Both the position numbers and the translations under genes were made by a program. The notes below the pieces were generated by a model. It did no database searches, was not told the origin of the DNA, and saw only the letters and a program-made list of their open reading frames with translations. A stretch of DNA of 64,000 nucleotides from JADJPO01 sp963828555 (GTDB lineage: Bacteria > Actinomycetota > Actinomycetes > Actinomycetales > Kineosporiaceae), in contig CAWHEL010000004.1 in the NCBI GenBank assembly GCA_963828555.1, positions 1,426,001 through 1,490,000 on the forward strand. The letters are read 5' to 3'. Below, piece after piece: positions 9,070 through 18,079 of this stretch (the stretch's first letter is position 1; the number at the start of each line of letters is the position of its first letter).

Positions 9070-9513
9070 TCAGGAGCGTAGGCACTGCTCAATGCGGTCG
9101 GCCAGCACCGGGACCGGGAGCTGTCCGTCCAGTTCGAGAGCCGCGGTCCGAAGGATCATGGGTTCGATCTCGGCGACGTACCTCGTGATGTCCGCTTGCT
9201 GTTCGGCCGTCTTGCCGTACGGGTTGTTGGTCCGCACGCGGACCCGCTCGAGCAGCACCTCCAGGGGAACGCGGAGGTAGATCACGTGCTCGAACCTGTC
9301 GTAGAAGAGACCCTGGTTCTGCGCCGTCCCGCCGACGGCGATGGTGGCGTACTCGGCGAGCAGCGAGCTCATCCGAGGCTCGTCCCACAGAGCGTCGGCC
9401 AGCTCCCAGCCGCCGTAGTCGGTGTCCACCGTCTGGTAGCCGCGGCGGGCCAGGGCAGCGAGCAGGGTGCTCTTCCCCGCGCCCGACATCCCCGTCAGCA
9501 GTACTCGTGCCAC
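9070..9513 (-). CDS. P-loop AAA-type nucleotide kinase-like protein
   Basis: 147 residues starting with GTG at 9513. The Walker A motif GMSGAGKST is at residues 8-16. A DTDYGG segment follows at about 30. There is a lid-like Arg-rich stretch (LLERVRVRTNNPYGKT) and an acidic C-terminus. The size and layout match small AAA ATPases annotated as shikimate-kinase-like or cytidylate-kinase-like proteins. The substrate cannot be read from the sequence. No operon partners; convergent with the M50-like gene. Confidence 0.75.
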   Translation of the reverse strand: MARVLLTGMSGAGKSTLLAALARRGYQTVDTDYGGWELADALWDEPRMSSLLAEYATIAVGGTAQNQGLFYDRFEHVIYLRVPLEVLLERVRVRTNNPYGKTAEQQADITRYVAEIEPMILRTAALELDGQLPVPVLADRIEQCLRS

Positions 9514-9893
9514 ACCGGGACCCTATGCGGCATACGAGCGGGCCATCCGTACAACTTGATGTCATCGCTGCGCGGATCGCACAGCGTCACCCAGCCCATC
9601 CACTCGTGATCTCGCGGCCAGCGGCATGAGCGTCTTGGCCGCAGAGCGGCATGAGCGTGTGGCCGCAGAGCGGCAGTTGCGGATGTTGTTGTGCGTGTGC
9701 CTCCGGGCAGCACGGAGGGCTCTGGCGAGCCATCCGTGGTGCTCACCAGCGGCCAACCGGCCCGGTGAGTCCCGCGACGCCTGAACAGCAACCGAAACAG
9801 TGACAGGGGACGCGCGTGTGCGCAGCGGCGTGTTCTGGCCAGGATCGGTGGGTGGCGTGCCTGGAGCACTCCCGGGCCTGGGAGGATCAGGAG
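9514..9893. other. 380-bp gene-free spacer carrying a tandem repeat cluster
   Basis: Between the divergent P-loop gene and the hypothetical gene at 9894. No coding sequence is supported. The middle is occupied by the triple repeat at 9621-9712. Confidence 0.6.
9621..9712. repeat. Triple copy of the island repeat
   Basis: Two near-identical 24-25-bp units (GCGGCATGAGCGTCTTGG + CCGCAGA, then GCGGCATGAGCGTGTGG + CCGCAGA) followed by a divergent third GCGGCAGTTGCGGATGTTG. The tail then matches CTCCGGGCAGC, as at 24330-24340. Each unit can fold through GCGGC and GCCGC. Confidence 0.75.
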
Positions 9894-10586
9894 ATGGCAT
9901 CGCGGGAGCCCGTGTCGTGGGCGCCTGGGTTATGGCTGCTGTCGGACGTCCACCCCGCAGGATGGGTCGAAGCAGCACTCGCCGGATCTGCGTACGCGAC
10001 GGTGGCTGCCATGGTGCCGCCGGTCTTCGCCGCCTACGCACGGGTACTGCCGCCCACCTACGCCGACGACGGCGGCGGACGTCACCGATGGTCCGAGATC
10101 GCGGCGAGTCGAGGTGTGGTCCTGACTGAGGCGACATGCTTCGACGCCCTCGTGGCCGGCTCCGGCCGCTGGGGCCGACCCTGCGACGGCGGGGTGGACG
10201 CGCGCGAGACGCAGCTCCTCACCGACGTCCTCTCCTCCTTCACCGCCACCCCGGACGAGGCGTACTTCTGCCTGTGGGACGGCTTCGGCCTGGACGAGAC
10301 GCAGGCTTGGTGGAACCGGCCGGTGCGCGTCCGTACCCCCCACCGCGCGTATCACCTGCTCACCGGCCCGGTGGCCGCCGCGTCCGTGCTTCCGACACCG
10401 CTCCCATGGCGATGCGCCAGCCTGTGGTGGCCCGCGGATCGGGAATGGCTTGTTGCCACAGAGATCGACGGTTACCTCACCTACGTCGGTGCCAGCCAGG
10501 CCGCGATCGAGGCCGTGCTCGCCCACCCCGCCCTCGACGCAGTCCCCGCACGCCCCGAGACACCGCTCGACCCGAGTTACGGCTGA
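9894..10586 (+). CDS. Hypothetical protein, actinobacterial type
   Basis: 230 residues from ATG 9894, preceded by GGAGGATCAGGAG. No signal peptide or membrane segment. It is rich in Trp (about eleven), with WWNRPVRV and CASLWWPADREWLVATEID, then a closing helix. The pattern ADREWLVATEIDGYLTYVG resembles cytosolic actinobacterial proteins of unknown function. I do not recognise a domain and propose no function. Codon use looks genuine: alternative frames lack this balanced composition. It directly precedes the left flank of the first IS110 element. Confidence 0.65.
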   Translation: MASREPVSWAPGLWLLSDVHPAGWVEAALAGSAYATVAAMVPPVFAAYARVLPPTYADDGGGRHRWSEIAASRGVVLTEATCFDALVAGSGRWGRPCDGGVDARETQLLTDVLSSFTATPDEAYFCLWDGFGLDETQAWWNRPVRVRTPHRAYHLLTGPVAAASVLPTPLPWRCASLWWPADREWLVATEIDGYLTYVGASQAAIEAVLAHPALDAVPARPETPLDPSYG

Positions 10587-10831
10587 CTTCTGCCGCGACC
10601 GATGCAGACACAACGTGCCAGCGGCCGTCCCGCGCGCCGCGGTTGCGGTCCGCTTCCGTAGACGGCCCATAGGCGCTCCGCCGCCAGAGGGGCCATCCAT
10701 CCTCCCAGCCAGCCCGGAACACGACGTGGGCCATCCAGGGCCGGGACACGAGCCTCGCTTGCCATTACCGACGTCTGGCAGCGACCGACCCGTACGTGAA
10801 CGGATCACCTACGACACCAGCGGATCGCGGC

Positions 10832-11071
10832 TACTTGTTTACTGGTGTTACGGCGTCGGCCCGGCCAGGCTGGTGTCGAGGTGCCCGGCAGGTCGCTCTC
10901 TTTCGCGGCTGCCCACCCCGGATTGATCGTGGGTGTGGCTCACAACTGGACTGCGCTCTGCCGGGCACCGCCGCGAGGCGTGGCTCGAGAGGGGTATGCC
11001 CAACGCTCGAAGTAGCAGTGCCCGTCCTCGCAACCATGTAGGTGTGGGTCGAGGGACGAGGAGCAGAGCTG
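10832..11071 (+). ncRNA. Candidate IS110 bridge RNA region
   Basis: 240 non-coding bases between the left end and the transposase start. Blocks conserved with the other IS110 element (34379-34606): GCGGCTGCCCAC, GTGTGGCTC, GGCTCGAGAGGGG, GCTCGAAGTAGC and GTGCCC. IS110 elements are known to encode a bridge RNA here that pairs with donor and target DNA. Transcription and folding in this copy are inferred. Confidence 0.45.
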
Positions 11072-12620
11072 ATGGGACGGATGATCATCGGGGTGGATCC
11101 GCACAAGGCCTCGGTCACGATCGAGGTGGTCGACCAGCACGGCGCCCTCGCGGCGACGGGCCGGTTCCCCACCGCCCGCGGCGGCTACCAGGCGTTGATC
11201 CGGTTCGTGCGGCAGTGGCCGCACCGGATCTGGGCGGTCGAGGGCACCGGCGGCGCCGGTCGTCCGCTCGCTCAGCGGCTGGTCCGCGACGGGGAACGGG
11301 TACTCGACGTGCCCGCGAAGCTGGCCGCCCGGGTGCGGGTCTTCGACACCGGGCAGGGCCGCAAGACCGACGAGACCGATGCCCACTCGATAGCTGCTGT
11401 CGCGGTGCACACCCGCGGCCTGCGCGAGCTGTCTTGCGATGATGAGGACCTGGAAGTGATGCGGCTGCTGGCCGGCCGCCGGGACGAGCTGGCCCACTTG
11501 CGGGTGCAGATCGTCAACGGCGGCTGCTGACCGAGCTGATCCCCGGCGGCGCGAACAAGCGGGACCTGTCCTCCGCGCAGGCCCGCCGGATGCTGGCCGG
11601 GGTCCGGCCACGGGATCCGGCCGGCGCCACCCGCCGGCGTCTGGCGGTGGACCAGGTCGGGGACCTGGAAGCGGTCGACGCCAAGCTGAAGGCCCTCAAG
11701 GCCGAACTACGGATCGCGGTCCGCCGCAACGGGTCCACGCTGATGGACCGTACGGGATCGGCCCCGCGGGCGCGGCCCGGCTGCTGGTCGACGTCGCCAC
11801 CGTGGCCCGGTTCCCGTCCAAGAACCACTTCGCGTCCTGGAACGGCACCGCACCCCTGGACGCCTCCTCCGGGGAACAGGTCCGCCACCGCCTCTCCCGG
11901 GCCGGGGACCGGCGGATCAACCATGTCCTGCATGTGATGGCGATCGTCCAGCTGCGCCACGACACCCCCGGGCGGGCCTACTACCGGCGCAAGCTCGCCG
12001 CCGGGAAGACCCCGATGGAAGCCCTGCGCGCCCTGAAACGCCGCCTGTCCGACGTCGTCTACCGGCAACTGGTCGCCGACGCCCGCAACACGCAGCAGCC
12101 GGATCCGGCTCTCCAGCCGGCCGAGACCGCCGACACGACGCAGGCCGGGCAAGCGGGTCCGGGAGGACACCCGGGGGCGAGGACCGACTCCAGCGCGGAC
12201 GACCTTGCCACCCCGATGGCCGTCTCTTCGGACAAGTCACTTCCCGGACCCGCCACCACCAACGCTACCCCCGACCACCCGGCGACCGACCTCCCCGCGG
12301 TCCTCCTCATGCGCCGCGCGTTGGCGGGGGCAGGCTCCGGCCTGCCCTTGATCGCGCCTGCCAGGGCCCGCAGAGGCTCCGGAGTCCAGGGCGCGGTGCC
12401 GGGCCCGGCGCGGCCGCGACGGGACCGGACCGCGTCGCCATCGGCGACCGCTTCAGCGGCCCTTGACGCCGGAGGGGCGGGTCCGTACGCGCGCGGCGCT
12501 GGTGACCCAACGCGCAGCGGCCCAACAAGGACTGGGGCGGCGAAGCCGCCGCCGATCAAGGCCCTGAAGCCAGCCACCAGCTCAGTGCAGGCCGGCAAAC
12601 CTGCCCCATCAACCCCTTGA
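11072..12620 (+). pseudogene. IS110-family transposase, two frameshifts
   Basis: Starts at ATG 11072 with IIGVDPHKASVTIEV, the first RuvC-like catalytic Asp. It continues with AVEGTGGAG (catalytic Glu) and KTDETDAHSIA (two Asp), giving the DEDD set. The frame breaks at about 11513, where AAC-GGCGG appears to have lost a C from AACCGG. It breaks again at about 11752, where GACC-GTAC appears to have lost a T. The C-terminal transposase_20 domain then reads FASWNGTAPLDASSGEQ with the conserved Ser region. The tail after about residue 400 is low-complexity and probably extra. Not functional unless the indels are errors. Confidence 0.82.
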
Positions 12621-12741
12621 CATAGAGGGGTGCCAGATCCGGTTGTTCCAGCGGACTGGGGGGTCGCCTCGCCCTCGGAGCACGGCGTGCCCAAGATCGG
12701 GGAGAGTGGGCGTCTCCGCCACGGCTCGTCCAGCCCGGCGA

Positions 12742-13149
12742 CTACGTCGGCGTTGGCCGTGGGCGTCTCGGCGCGTCGTTCGTCGCTGCCCGAGGTCTGC
12801 GGCGAAGACCGCGTGCGGTGAGGACATCGACAGCGACCGCGAGAGCGATCCCGACCATGTTGGCGACGAGGTCGACCGGGTCGACCACGTTGGCCATCAC
12901 GCCGAAGCCGTCGAAGATCTCGAACGCCTCGACCGCGACGAGCGCCGCGAGTGCGGCGAGAAGCCGGGGACGCTGGAACCGCGCGGTGGTGTTGATCGCA
13001 GCGAAGTAGAGCGCGAACGATACGGCGACGTTGCCCGCGTAGGACTGGACGGCCACCTCGCCAGGGCCGTGGTAGGCGGGTTTGAGGACCAGGATGGCCG
13101 CGCCCAGCAGCGCGAGGACGACGTTGCGCACCTTCATCGGTGAGTCCAT
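12742..13149 (-). CDS. Small VanZ-like membrane protein
   Basis: 135 residues, four hydrophobic helices (about 8-24, 34-52, 61-80, 88-110) and a basic Arg/Pro tail. The segment VDPVDLVANMVGIALA near residue 90 matches the D-x-x-D-x-x-A-N-x-x-G pattern of VanZ-like proteins. The true start may be Met5 at 13137. Some VanZ proteins confer teicoplanin tolerance, but most VanZ-like proteins are uncharacterised. It lies alone, just downstream of the first IS110 element. Confidence 0.6.
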   Translation of the reverse strand: MDSPMKVRNVVLALLGAAILVLKPAYHGPGEVAVQSYAGNVAVSFALYFAAINTTARFQRPRLLAALAALVAVEAFEIFDGFGVMANVVDPVDLVANMVGIALAVAVDVLTARGLRRRPRAATNDAPRRPRPTPT

Positions 13150-13540
13150 CGCCTGCTCGCTGCTGACCGGATCCCGTGAACTGTTGTGCTGCCTGAGGCA
13201 GCCGCCGTGCCCATCGTCTCGCGTAGCGCGGCCCGCCGCTGCTTATCGCGGCTGGAGGCGTCGTGCGTCTGGGTCCGGTCTGCGGGCGGCGTCTGCCTAC
13301 CAGCAGGAGTGACCCGGCGGGGCTCGCAGGGTAGGACCGCCGACGCCTCGACTACATCGCCGCCCAGTTCGACCAGGTCTTCGAATGCGCGGTCCCCACC
13401 GCCAACGCCCGACTCTCGGGACGATCACCGCGCTCGTAGCGGCATGGTCGGGCGATCCTAGTCGCCCTCAGTGCGGCAAGAGCGGGCGAGCGCAGCCGCC
13501 CACCGTGCGGCAGGTGAGCGCAGGGCGGTCGGCGCGCCGG
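13150..13540. other. 391-bp spacer, no supported gene
   Basis: Contains scattered GCGGCA motifs (13436, 13471, 13501). A short coding-like run near 13344-13420 (RLDYIAAQFDQVFECAVP) could be a gene remnant, but I cannot identify it. Confidence 0.5.
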
Positions 13541-14434
13541 TCACGCGTCGGTGAGGATCCGGTCGAGCGTGCGTCGGCCGATGGCGCTCATCGAGGGGTT
13601 CGACTCGCGGTAGTACCAGACCAGCCCGACCGCCTGTTCCAACGCCCAGGCGGTCCCTCGTGCCCAGTCCAGGTTGCTGCTGCCCAGCTCGCTCCGGATG
13701 ATCTCGCGTGGCCCGGCGTCCTGAAGGTGCCAGGTGCAGACCAGATCCAAGGCAGGGTCGGCGGGGCCGAACCCCCCGGCGTCCAGGACGCCGACCAGCC
13801 TGCCCCCGCTGACGAGCACGTTGCCGGGCATCAGGTCTCCATGCGACAACACATCGGGGCCAGGAGGGGGAAGATCCCGCAGAGTGTTCCAGAGGCGTCG
13901 CAGTCCAGGTACGTCGATCAGGCCCTCGCCGTTGCGCAGGCAGGTCTGCACCCATGGGTCGTGCTCGCGCAGGCTGCCGCCTCGTCCGGTGCCGTTGAAC
14001 CGCCGGCCCCGGGTGTCGGCCGAGCGCAGAGCCAGGATCAGGGCGGCGAGGTCGTGTGCGAAGTCGGTGGACCGGGCCGGGTCCTGGACCAGGGCTGTGT
14101 CGCCCGGCAGCCAGGTGTGCACCGCCCAGGGCAGCGGATACCCGTGACCCGGCTCGCCGATCGCGACCGGGGACGGGGTGGGGACCGGGCTGTGCGTCGC
14201 GAACTCACCGATCGCGCGATGCTCGGACTCCAGCCAGGTCCGTGCCTCGACCGGGTCCTGCGCCCTCAGCGGGAACCGCGCGGCGTGGGCGCCCCCGATC
14301 AGGAAGATGGCGTTGACCGTGCCGGTCGAGCGCAAGGGTCGCACGGGCGCGGCGGCCCACCGCGGGAACTGATCGCGCACAAGTTGCCGCACCACCTCGA
14401 CAGAGACCTCGAGCTGATCGGCATGCATCGCCAC
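13541..14434 (-). CDS. Aminoglycoside phosphotransferase (APH)-family kinase
   Basis: 297 residues. The catalytic loop SHGDLMPGNVLV is at 197-208, with Asp200 as predicted base and Asn205 as metal ligand. LDAGGFGPADPALDL at 217-231 carries the second metal Asp218, with Ala in place of the common Phe after it. The N-lobe has an alternating beta pattern (GTVNAIFLIGG). The fold phosphorylates small molecules such as aminoglycosides, macrolides or choline; the substrate is not readable. The start is Met at 14434, or the in-frame ATG at 14425. It is upstream in the same orientation as the FMN-reductase and aldo-keto reductase genes, but not tightly linked. Confidence 0.85.
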   Translation of the reverse strand: MAMHADQLEVSVEVVRQLVRDQFPRWAAAPVRPLRSTGTVNAIFLIGGAHAARFPLRAQDPVEARTWLESEHRAIGEFATHSPVPTPSPVAIGEPGHGYPLPWAVHTWLPGDTALVQDPARSTDFAHDLAALILALRSADTRGRRFNGTGRGGSLREHDPWVQTCLRNGEGLIDVPGLRRLWNTLRDLPPPGPDVLSHGDLMPGNVLVSGGRLVGVLDAGGFGPADPALDLVCTWHLQDAGPREIIRSELGSSNLDWARGTAWALEQAVGLVWYYRESNPSMSAIGRRTLDRILTDA

Positions 14435-14578
14435 GACAGGACCGTCCCCTGCCCGCCCAGCGACGTCAACAGGATTGCGGCATCAGAGACCCTGAGCCGC
14501 AGTCCGATCGCGCGACCAGCGGCAAGAGCGTGCGTTTCGTGGCTGCCTTCGTGACTCGCTGTCCGTCCTCGCACCGTT

Positions 14579-15196
14579 CTACTGCCGGGTCAGACCTCGG
14601 GGGTTGTAGGGGGACTTGGCGCGGGCCTCGTGGAGCGCGGTGCCCCACCAGGCGAGCTCGTCGAGCATCACCTTGACGGCGCCGCCGGTGCCCTCGGCGT
14701 CGCGCGGCAGGCCGTCCTCACCGAACGCCGTCCAGTAGAACGGGAAGGCCACGCCGTCGCGGATGGTGACGGCGTGCATCTCGGCGAAGACCTGTCGCAG
14801 CTGCTCGACGGCGCGCAGGCCGCCGCTCTGGGCGCCGTAGGAGACGAAACCGACCGGCTTGGCCTGCCACTCGGTGAAGTGCCAGTCGATGAGCGACTTC
14901 AGGGAGGCCGGGAAGCTGTGGTTGTACTCGGGGGTCACCACGACGAACGCGTCGGCCCCGGCCAACTTCGCGGAGAGCGGGAGCATCCCGGCCGGGCGCA
15001 GCTCCTCGGTGGCCATGGCGGGCGGCGTCGCCGGCAGGACGAGCGGCAGCTCCGTCTGGGCGAGGTCGACGACCTCGACGTCGAAGTCGCTGTGCTGCTC
15101 GGCCAGTCCGGCGAACCAGGTCGTCACGACCTCACCGAACCGCCCCTCTCGGACGCTGCCGAGGATCACGGTGAGCTTCAGAAGGTTGGTCGACAT
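14579..15196 (-). CDS. NADPH-dependent FMN reductase family protein
   Basis: 205 residues with a flavodoxin-like fold. The phosphate-binding loop ILGSVREGRF is at 11-20. The flavin-contact motif TPEYNHSFP at 88-96 is diagnostic for the NADPH-dependent FMN/quinone reductase family. An ATG start at 15196 has GGAG about 8 bases upstream on the minus strand. The neighbours, an aldo-keto reductase remnant and a TetR/MFS pair, suggest a former quinone or drug detoxification cluster. Function as an azo- or quinone reductase is inferred from family. Confidence 0.88.
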   Translation of the reverse strand: MSTNLLKLTVILGSVREGRFGEVVTTWFAGLAEQHSDFDVEVVDLAQTELPLVLPATPPAMATEELRPAGMLPLSAKLAGADAFVVVTPEYNHSFPASLKSLIDWHFTEWQAKPVGFVSYGAQSGGLRAVEQLRQVFAEMHAVTIRDGVAFPFYWTAFGEDGLPRDAEGTGGAVKVMLDELAWWGTALHEARAKSPYNPRGLTRQ

Positions 15197-15251
15197 GCTG
15201 TGATGCTCCTTCGATGAGGCTGATCAGGCTTGGTCAGGGGATGAAGGGGTG

Positions 15252-16197
15252 TCACGGTCGGTCAGGGCTGGTCAAGGTTGTTCGGCCGGCCAAGGACACT
15301 GCGTCGAGCCGGGCCAGTTCGCCGTCGGTGAGCGTGATGCCCGCCGCGGCGACGTTCTCCTCGAGGTGGTCCAGGCGCCTGGTGCCGGGGATCGGTGTGA
15401 CGGGGATCCCCCACACCCCCGCCCTGTGGTGGACCCAGGCCAGCGCGATCTGGCCGGGGCGCACTGCGTGGCTGGCCGCGATGTCGCGCAGTACGCCGGG
15501 CAGCTCCTCCCTGCCCGGGAAGGTCCGGGCGAGCTGCGCCGACCGGTCGTCCCGGGCGCTGAGCAGACCACGCCCGTTCGGTGAGAACGGCACCACGCCG
15601 ACCCCGAGTTCGACGCAGACCGGCACCATCGCCTCGATCCGGCGGGCGCCCAGCGACCACTCCGACTGCACCGCGCAGACGGGGTGCACGGCGTGGGCAC
15701 GGCGCAGTTCCTCGCCGCTGACCTCGCTCAGTCCGATGTGCCGCACCTTGCCCTCGGCGACCAGGTCGCCCATGGCGCCGATGGTCTCCTCCAACGCCAC
15801 GTTCACCTGCGGCCGGGCGAGGTAGTACAGGTCGATGACGCCGGTGCCGAGCCGCTCGAGGCTGGCCTCGCAGGACGCCCGTACGAAGGGGGGCGTCGCC
15901 GCGCACCGACCAGCTGTCACCGGGGCCGAAGACCACACCGAACCTGGTGCACAGCACGACCTCGTCGCGGCGGCGGCGGATGGCCCGTCCGACCATCTCC
16001 TCGTTGCGGCCTCGGCCGCACATGTCGGAGGTGTCGATCATCGTGGCGCCGAGGTCCAGCGCGCGATTGATGACGGCGGCGGCCTCGGAAGGTCCGGTGA
16101 GTGTGGCCGGTTCGGTCATCCGCATGCAGCCGAGTCCCTGCACCGGGACCACGAGGCCGGTGCCGCCCATGGGCGTGGTCGGTAGTCTCGTACGCAT
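15252..16197 (-). pseudogene. Aldo-keto reductase, single frameshift
   Basis: Starts at ATG 16197 (MRTRLPTTPMGGTGL); the N-terminal part gives VQGLGCMRMTEP and DLGATMIDTSDMCGRGRNEE. The family's catalytic Asp is present, and the family Tyr is replaced by Cys in DMCG. Near 15903 the frame breaks in a run of six C; five C would restore GDAPFVRASCEASL. The second half then runs intact through IDLYYLARPQ, HIGLSEVSG and the cofactor region VTPIPGTRRLDHLEENV. Together they give a normal 314-residue AKR5-type protein. Either a recent pseudogene or a homopolymer error. Confidence 0.8.
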
Positions 16198-16220
16198 CGG
16201 GGTCACCCCTTGTTCGTCAC

Positions 16221-16537
16221 GGCGGCCTCGGCGGACCGCGCCGCGGTGCGGACGGGTGTCGCCGACGAGTCCGTGGATCACCAGGCGGGACAGCATCGGA
16301 CAGGAGGCGGCCAGAAAGCCGGTGACCACCCACTGCTGGGCGCCTCCGCGGTAGACCAGGCCGGCCGCGATACGCGGGAGCGCGACGCTAATGCCGGACA
16401 AGGCCATCGGAACCATCAGCTACAGCCGAGACAACGGACCCCAAGGTCAGCGCGGCCCCGACGCCGCCCCCGGAATCCGGAGGGGACTCGGCTCCAGACG
16501 CCACCTCTGCGTGGTCGAGCCTCTGCGATGCGCTCAT
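16221..16537 (-). pseudogene. MFS drug transporter, N-terminal remnant
   Basis: ATG 16537 opens MSASQRLDHAEVASG, then ALTLGSVVSAV, which breaks frame near 16410. The next frame gives ALSGISVALPRIAAGL, QQWVVTGFLAAS and MLSRLVIHGLVGD. These match transmembrane segments 1 and 2 and motif A of EmrB/QacA-type major facilitator transporters (VALPxI, QWVVTxY, GxLxD). About 100 residues remain of an expected 450-500. It is divergent from the tetR gene, the classical arrangement for a regulated efflux pump. The aldo-keto reductase starts right after it. Confidence 0.65.
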
Positions 16538-16604
16538 GAGAGTAAAGTATAACGTGCATTGCACTATGTAAAACTGTCGTTGTAATCGGCGAGGAGGTGC
16601 CCCC
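16538..16604. promoter_or_regulatory. tetR/MFS divergent promoter with TetR-type operator
   Basis: A perfect palindrome GTGCA-T-TGCAC at 16554-16564 is centred in the 67-bp divergent spacer. On the minus strand it lies between TTTACA and TATACT, a plausible -35/-10 pair for the MFS gene, so repressor binding would block that promoter. GAGGAGG before the tetR ATG is the ribosome site. Operator ownership is inferred. Confidence 0.6.
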
Positions 16605-17270
16605 ATGGCCAGTGCAGACAGCGGGCAGAATAGGCTCCGCCGGGGGTTCCCGGAGAAGCGGCAGGCCATCCTGGCGGCCTCCCGGAAGGTCTTCGGCCGG
16701 GTCGGCTACCAGGGCGCGAGCATCGACATGATCGCCACCGAGGCCTGTGTTTCGACGCGCACGATCTACAACCACTTCGAGAACAAGGAACAGCTCTTCT
16801 CCACCGTGCTAATCGAGAGCTCGGAGCAGGTGGCCGCCGCCCACGAGGCGATGATCGAGCGCCACCTCGGCGACATGTCGAGCGCGGCCGACCTAGAGGC
16901 CCGCCTGGTGGGCCTCGCCAAGGACTGGGTGCGGCCGCGCCCGGAGTTCACCGACCACTTCGCGATCGTCGCCCGGATCAACGCCGAAGGCGAGAACTTC
17001 CAGGCCGACCTCCACGACGCCTGGCAGAAGGCCGGCCCCCTGCGCGTGCAACGCACCCTCGCCGCCCGCATAGCCCGGCTCGCCGAGCGCGGCCTGCTGC
17101 ACGTACGGGACTCCGAACTTGCCGCGCAGCACTTCGTAGTACTCGTGACCAACACCTGGGGCCGGGACCGGGCCGGCGTGGACGCGCTGTCCGACGCCGA
17201 GACGCACGACATCGCCGCGGCCGGCGTCCACGCCTTCCTGTACGGCTATCTGCCCCGCGGCACCCACTGA
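16605..17270 (+). CDS. TetR/AcrR-family transcriptional regulator
   Basis: 221 residues. An N-terminal helix-turn-helix at about 40-70 reads IATEACVSTRTIYNHFENK, the TetR DNA-binding signature (TIYNHFxxKEQL). The C-terminal all-helical ligand domain resembles the TetR_C_7/AefR-like group (EFTDHFAIVARINAEGENF). It is divergent from an MFS remnant and adjacent to redox enzymes, so it most likely repressed an efflux and detoxification operon through the palindrome at 16554-16564. ATG 16605 follows a GAGGAGG site. The regulator is intact although its main target is broken. Confidence 0.92.
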   Translation: MASADSGQNRLRRGFPEKRQAILAASRKVFGRVGYQGASIDMIATEACVSTRTIYNHFENKEQLFSTVLIESSEQVAAAHEAMIERHLGDMSSAADLEARLVGLAKDWVRPRPEFTDHFAIVARINAEGENFQADLHDAWQKAGPLRVQRTLAARIARLAERGLLHVRDSELAAQHFVVLVTNTWGRDRAGVDALSDAETHDIAAAGVHAFLYGYLPRGTH

Positions 17271-17623
17271 CGGCTCAGTGACCGCGCGATCCCGCCATCG
17301 GGGTCGCCGCTCCCGCGCAGGGCCGTGCCTATGCCTCGGCAGGGCTACCCGGCGCGAGCTGGTGGGTCACCGGCCCAGCCGTCGACAACGCCGAGGCCAA
17401 CGAGGTCGACACCTTCTTCACCGACCACGGCCTGTGGGACGCCATCGGCTCACCATCCCCGCGCGGTCCGCAGCCGTGACACGACTTGCGGGAGGACGGG
17501 GCTGCAAACAGAAGGGTTGCGGATGGACGGAAGACATGCACGGAGGGCGCCAACCTTCGGCGTCACCGCGGCAGAAGCGGGCGGTCTTCCAGACAAGATC
17601 GTCTCGGGTGTTCGCGTGCACTG
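17271..17623. other. 353-bp spacer with a coding-like fragment
   Basis: No complete gene. One frame near 17375-17440 (NAEANEVDTFFTDHGLWDA) looks like genuine protein sequence but is too short to assign; probably the remnant of a lost gene. A GCGGCAGAAGCG motif lies at 17567. Confidence 0.45.
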
Positions 17624-18016
17624 CTACGGCATGTTCGCCTGCTCGTCGGCGTCCGGCACCGTCAGCACGATCAGCGGACTGTGCTGCAGCATCTCCGCCA
17701 CGTCGGTACGACCCCAACGTCGGGCTGCGGCTTCGATGAACGGACGCCGCTCGGCCGGGTCGCTGACCACCCGTGCGGTCGCGGGGATGTCCGCCGAGAG
17801 GGACTGCTTCAGATGGACGACAACGCGCGGGTCGGCCGTGATGTTGTAGATCCAGTCACGCGTGCGCTCCACCCGGGGCATGCCGCTGATGAACAGCCGC
17901 CCGTCGTCCGCGTGAAGGAAGATCTCGATCCTGCGCGGCCGGCCGGTCCGGCGACCAGTCGTGGTCAAGTCGATCACCTGGCTGTGATGAAGCGCTGTCT
18001 GGGTGTTCTCGTCCAC
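17624..18016 (-). CDS. Deazaflavin (F420)-dependent nitroreductase family protein
   Basis: 130 residues from GTG 18016, chosen because AGGAGG lies 5 bases upstream; the open frame extends to 18079. The pattern VIDLTTTGRRTGRPRRIEIF at the start of the split barrel is the phosphate-binding signature of the Ddn/DUF385 family, followed by DGRLFISGMP and RDWIYNITADPRVVVHL. Members bind F420 and reduce quinones or nitro compounds. The F420 context is supported by the LLM-class enzyme at 49.1 kb in the core half. Stand-alone gene. Confidence 0.85.
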   Translation of the reverse strand: MDENTQTALHHSQVIDLTTTGRRTGRPRRIEIFLHADDGRLFISGMPRVERTRDWIYNITADPRVVVHLKQSLSADIPATARVVSDPAERRPFIEAAARRWGRTDVAEMLQHSPLIVLTVPDADEQANMP

Positions 18017-18079
18017 GTGCCCTCCTGCAGTGCGGCCTACCCTCGGGTCAGCCGGTGGCGGTTGCGTCACCACCTCCAA

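Larger units (their letters stand above)
10832..12633 (+). mobile_element. IS110-family insertion sequence, copy 1
   Basis: Left end TACTTGTTT follows the target half GCGGATCGCGGC; right end TTGACATAGAGGGGTGC is followed by AGATCCGGTTGTT. A second element at 34379-35833 shares both ends. There are no long terminal inverted repeats, as usual for IS110. A non-coding leader of 240 bases precedes the transposase, which has two frameshifts. Junctions are accurate to 1-2 bases. Confidence 0.75.

Noticed and set aside
11500..11770. Programmed frameshifting in the IS110 transposases
   Set aside because: The two elements shift at different places, IS110 transposases are normally single frames, and no slippery heptamer with a following structure was seen.
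17375..17440. Gene fragment reading AEANEVDTFFTDHGLWDA
   Set aside because: It looks coding but is too short to identify, with no start or stop in frame; mentioned only in the spacer entry.
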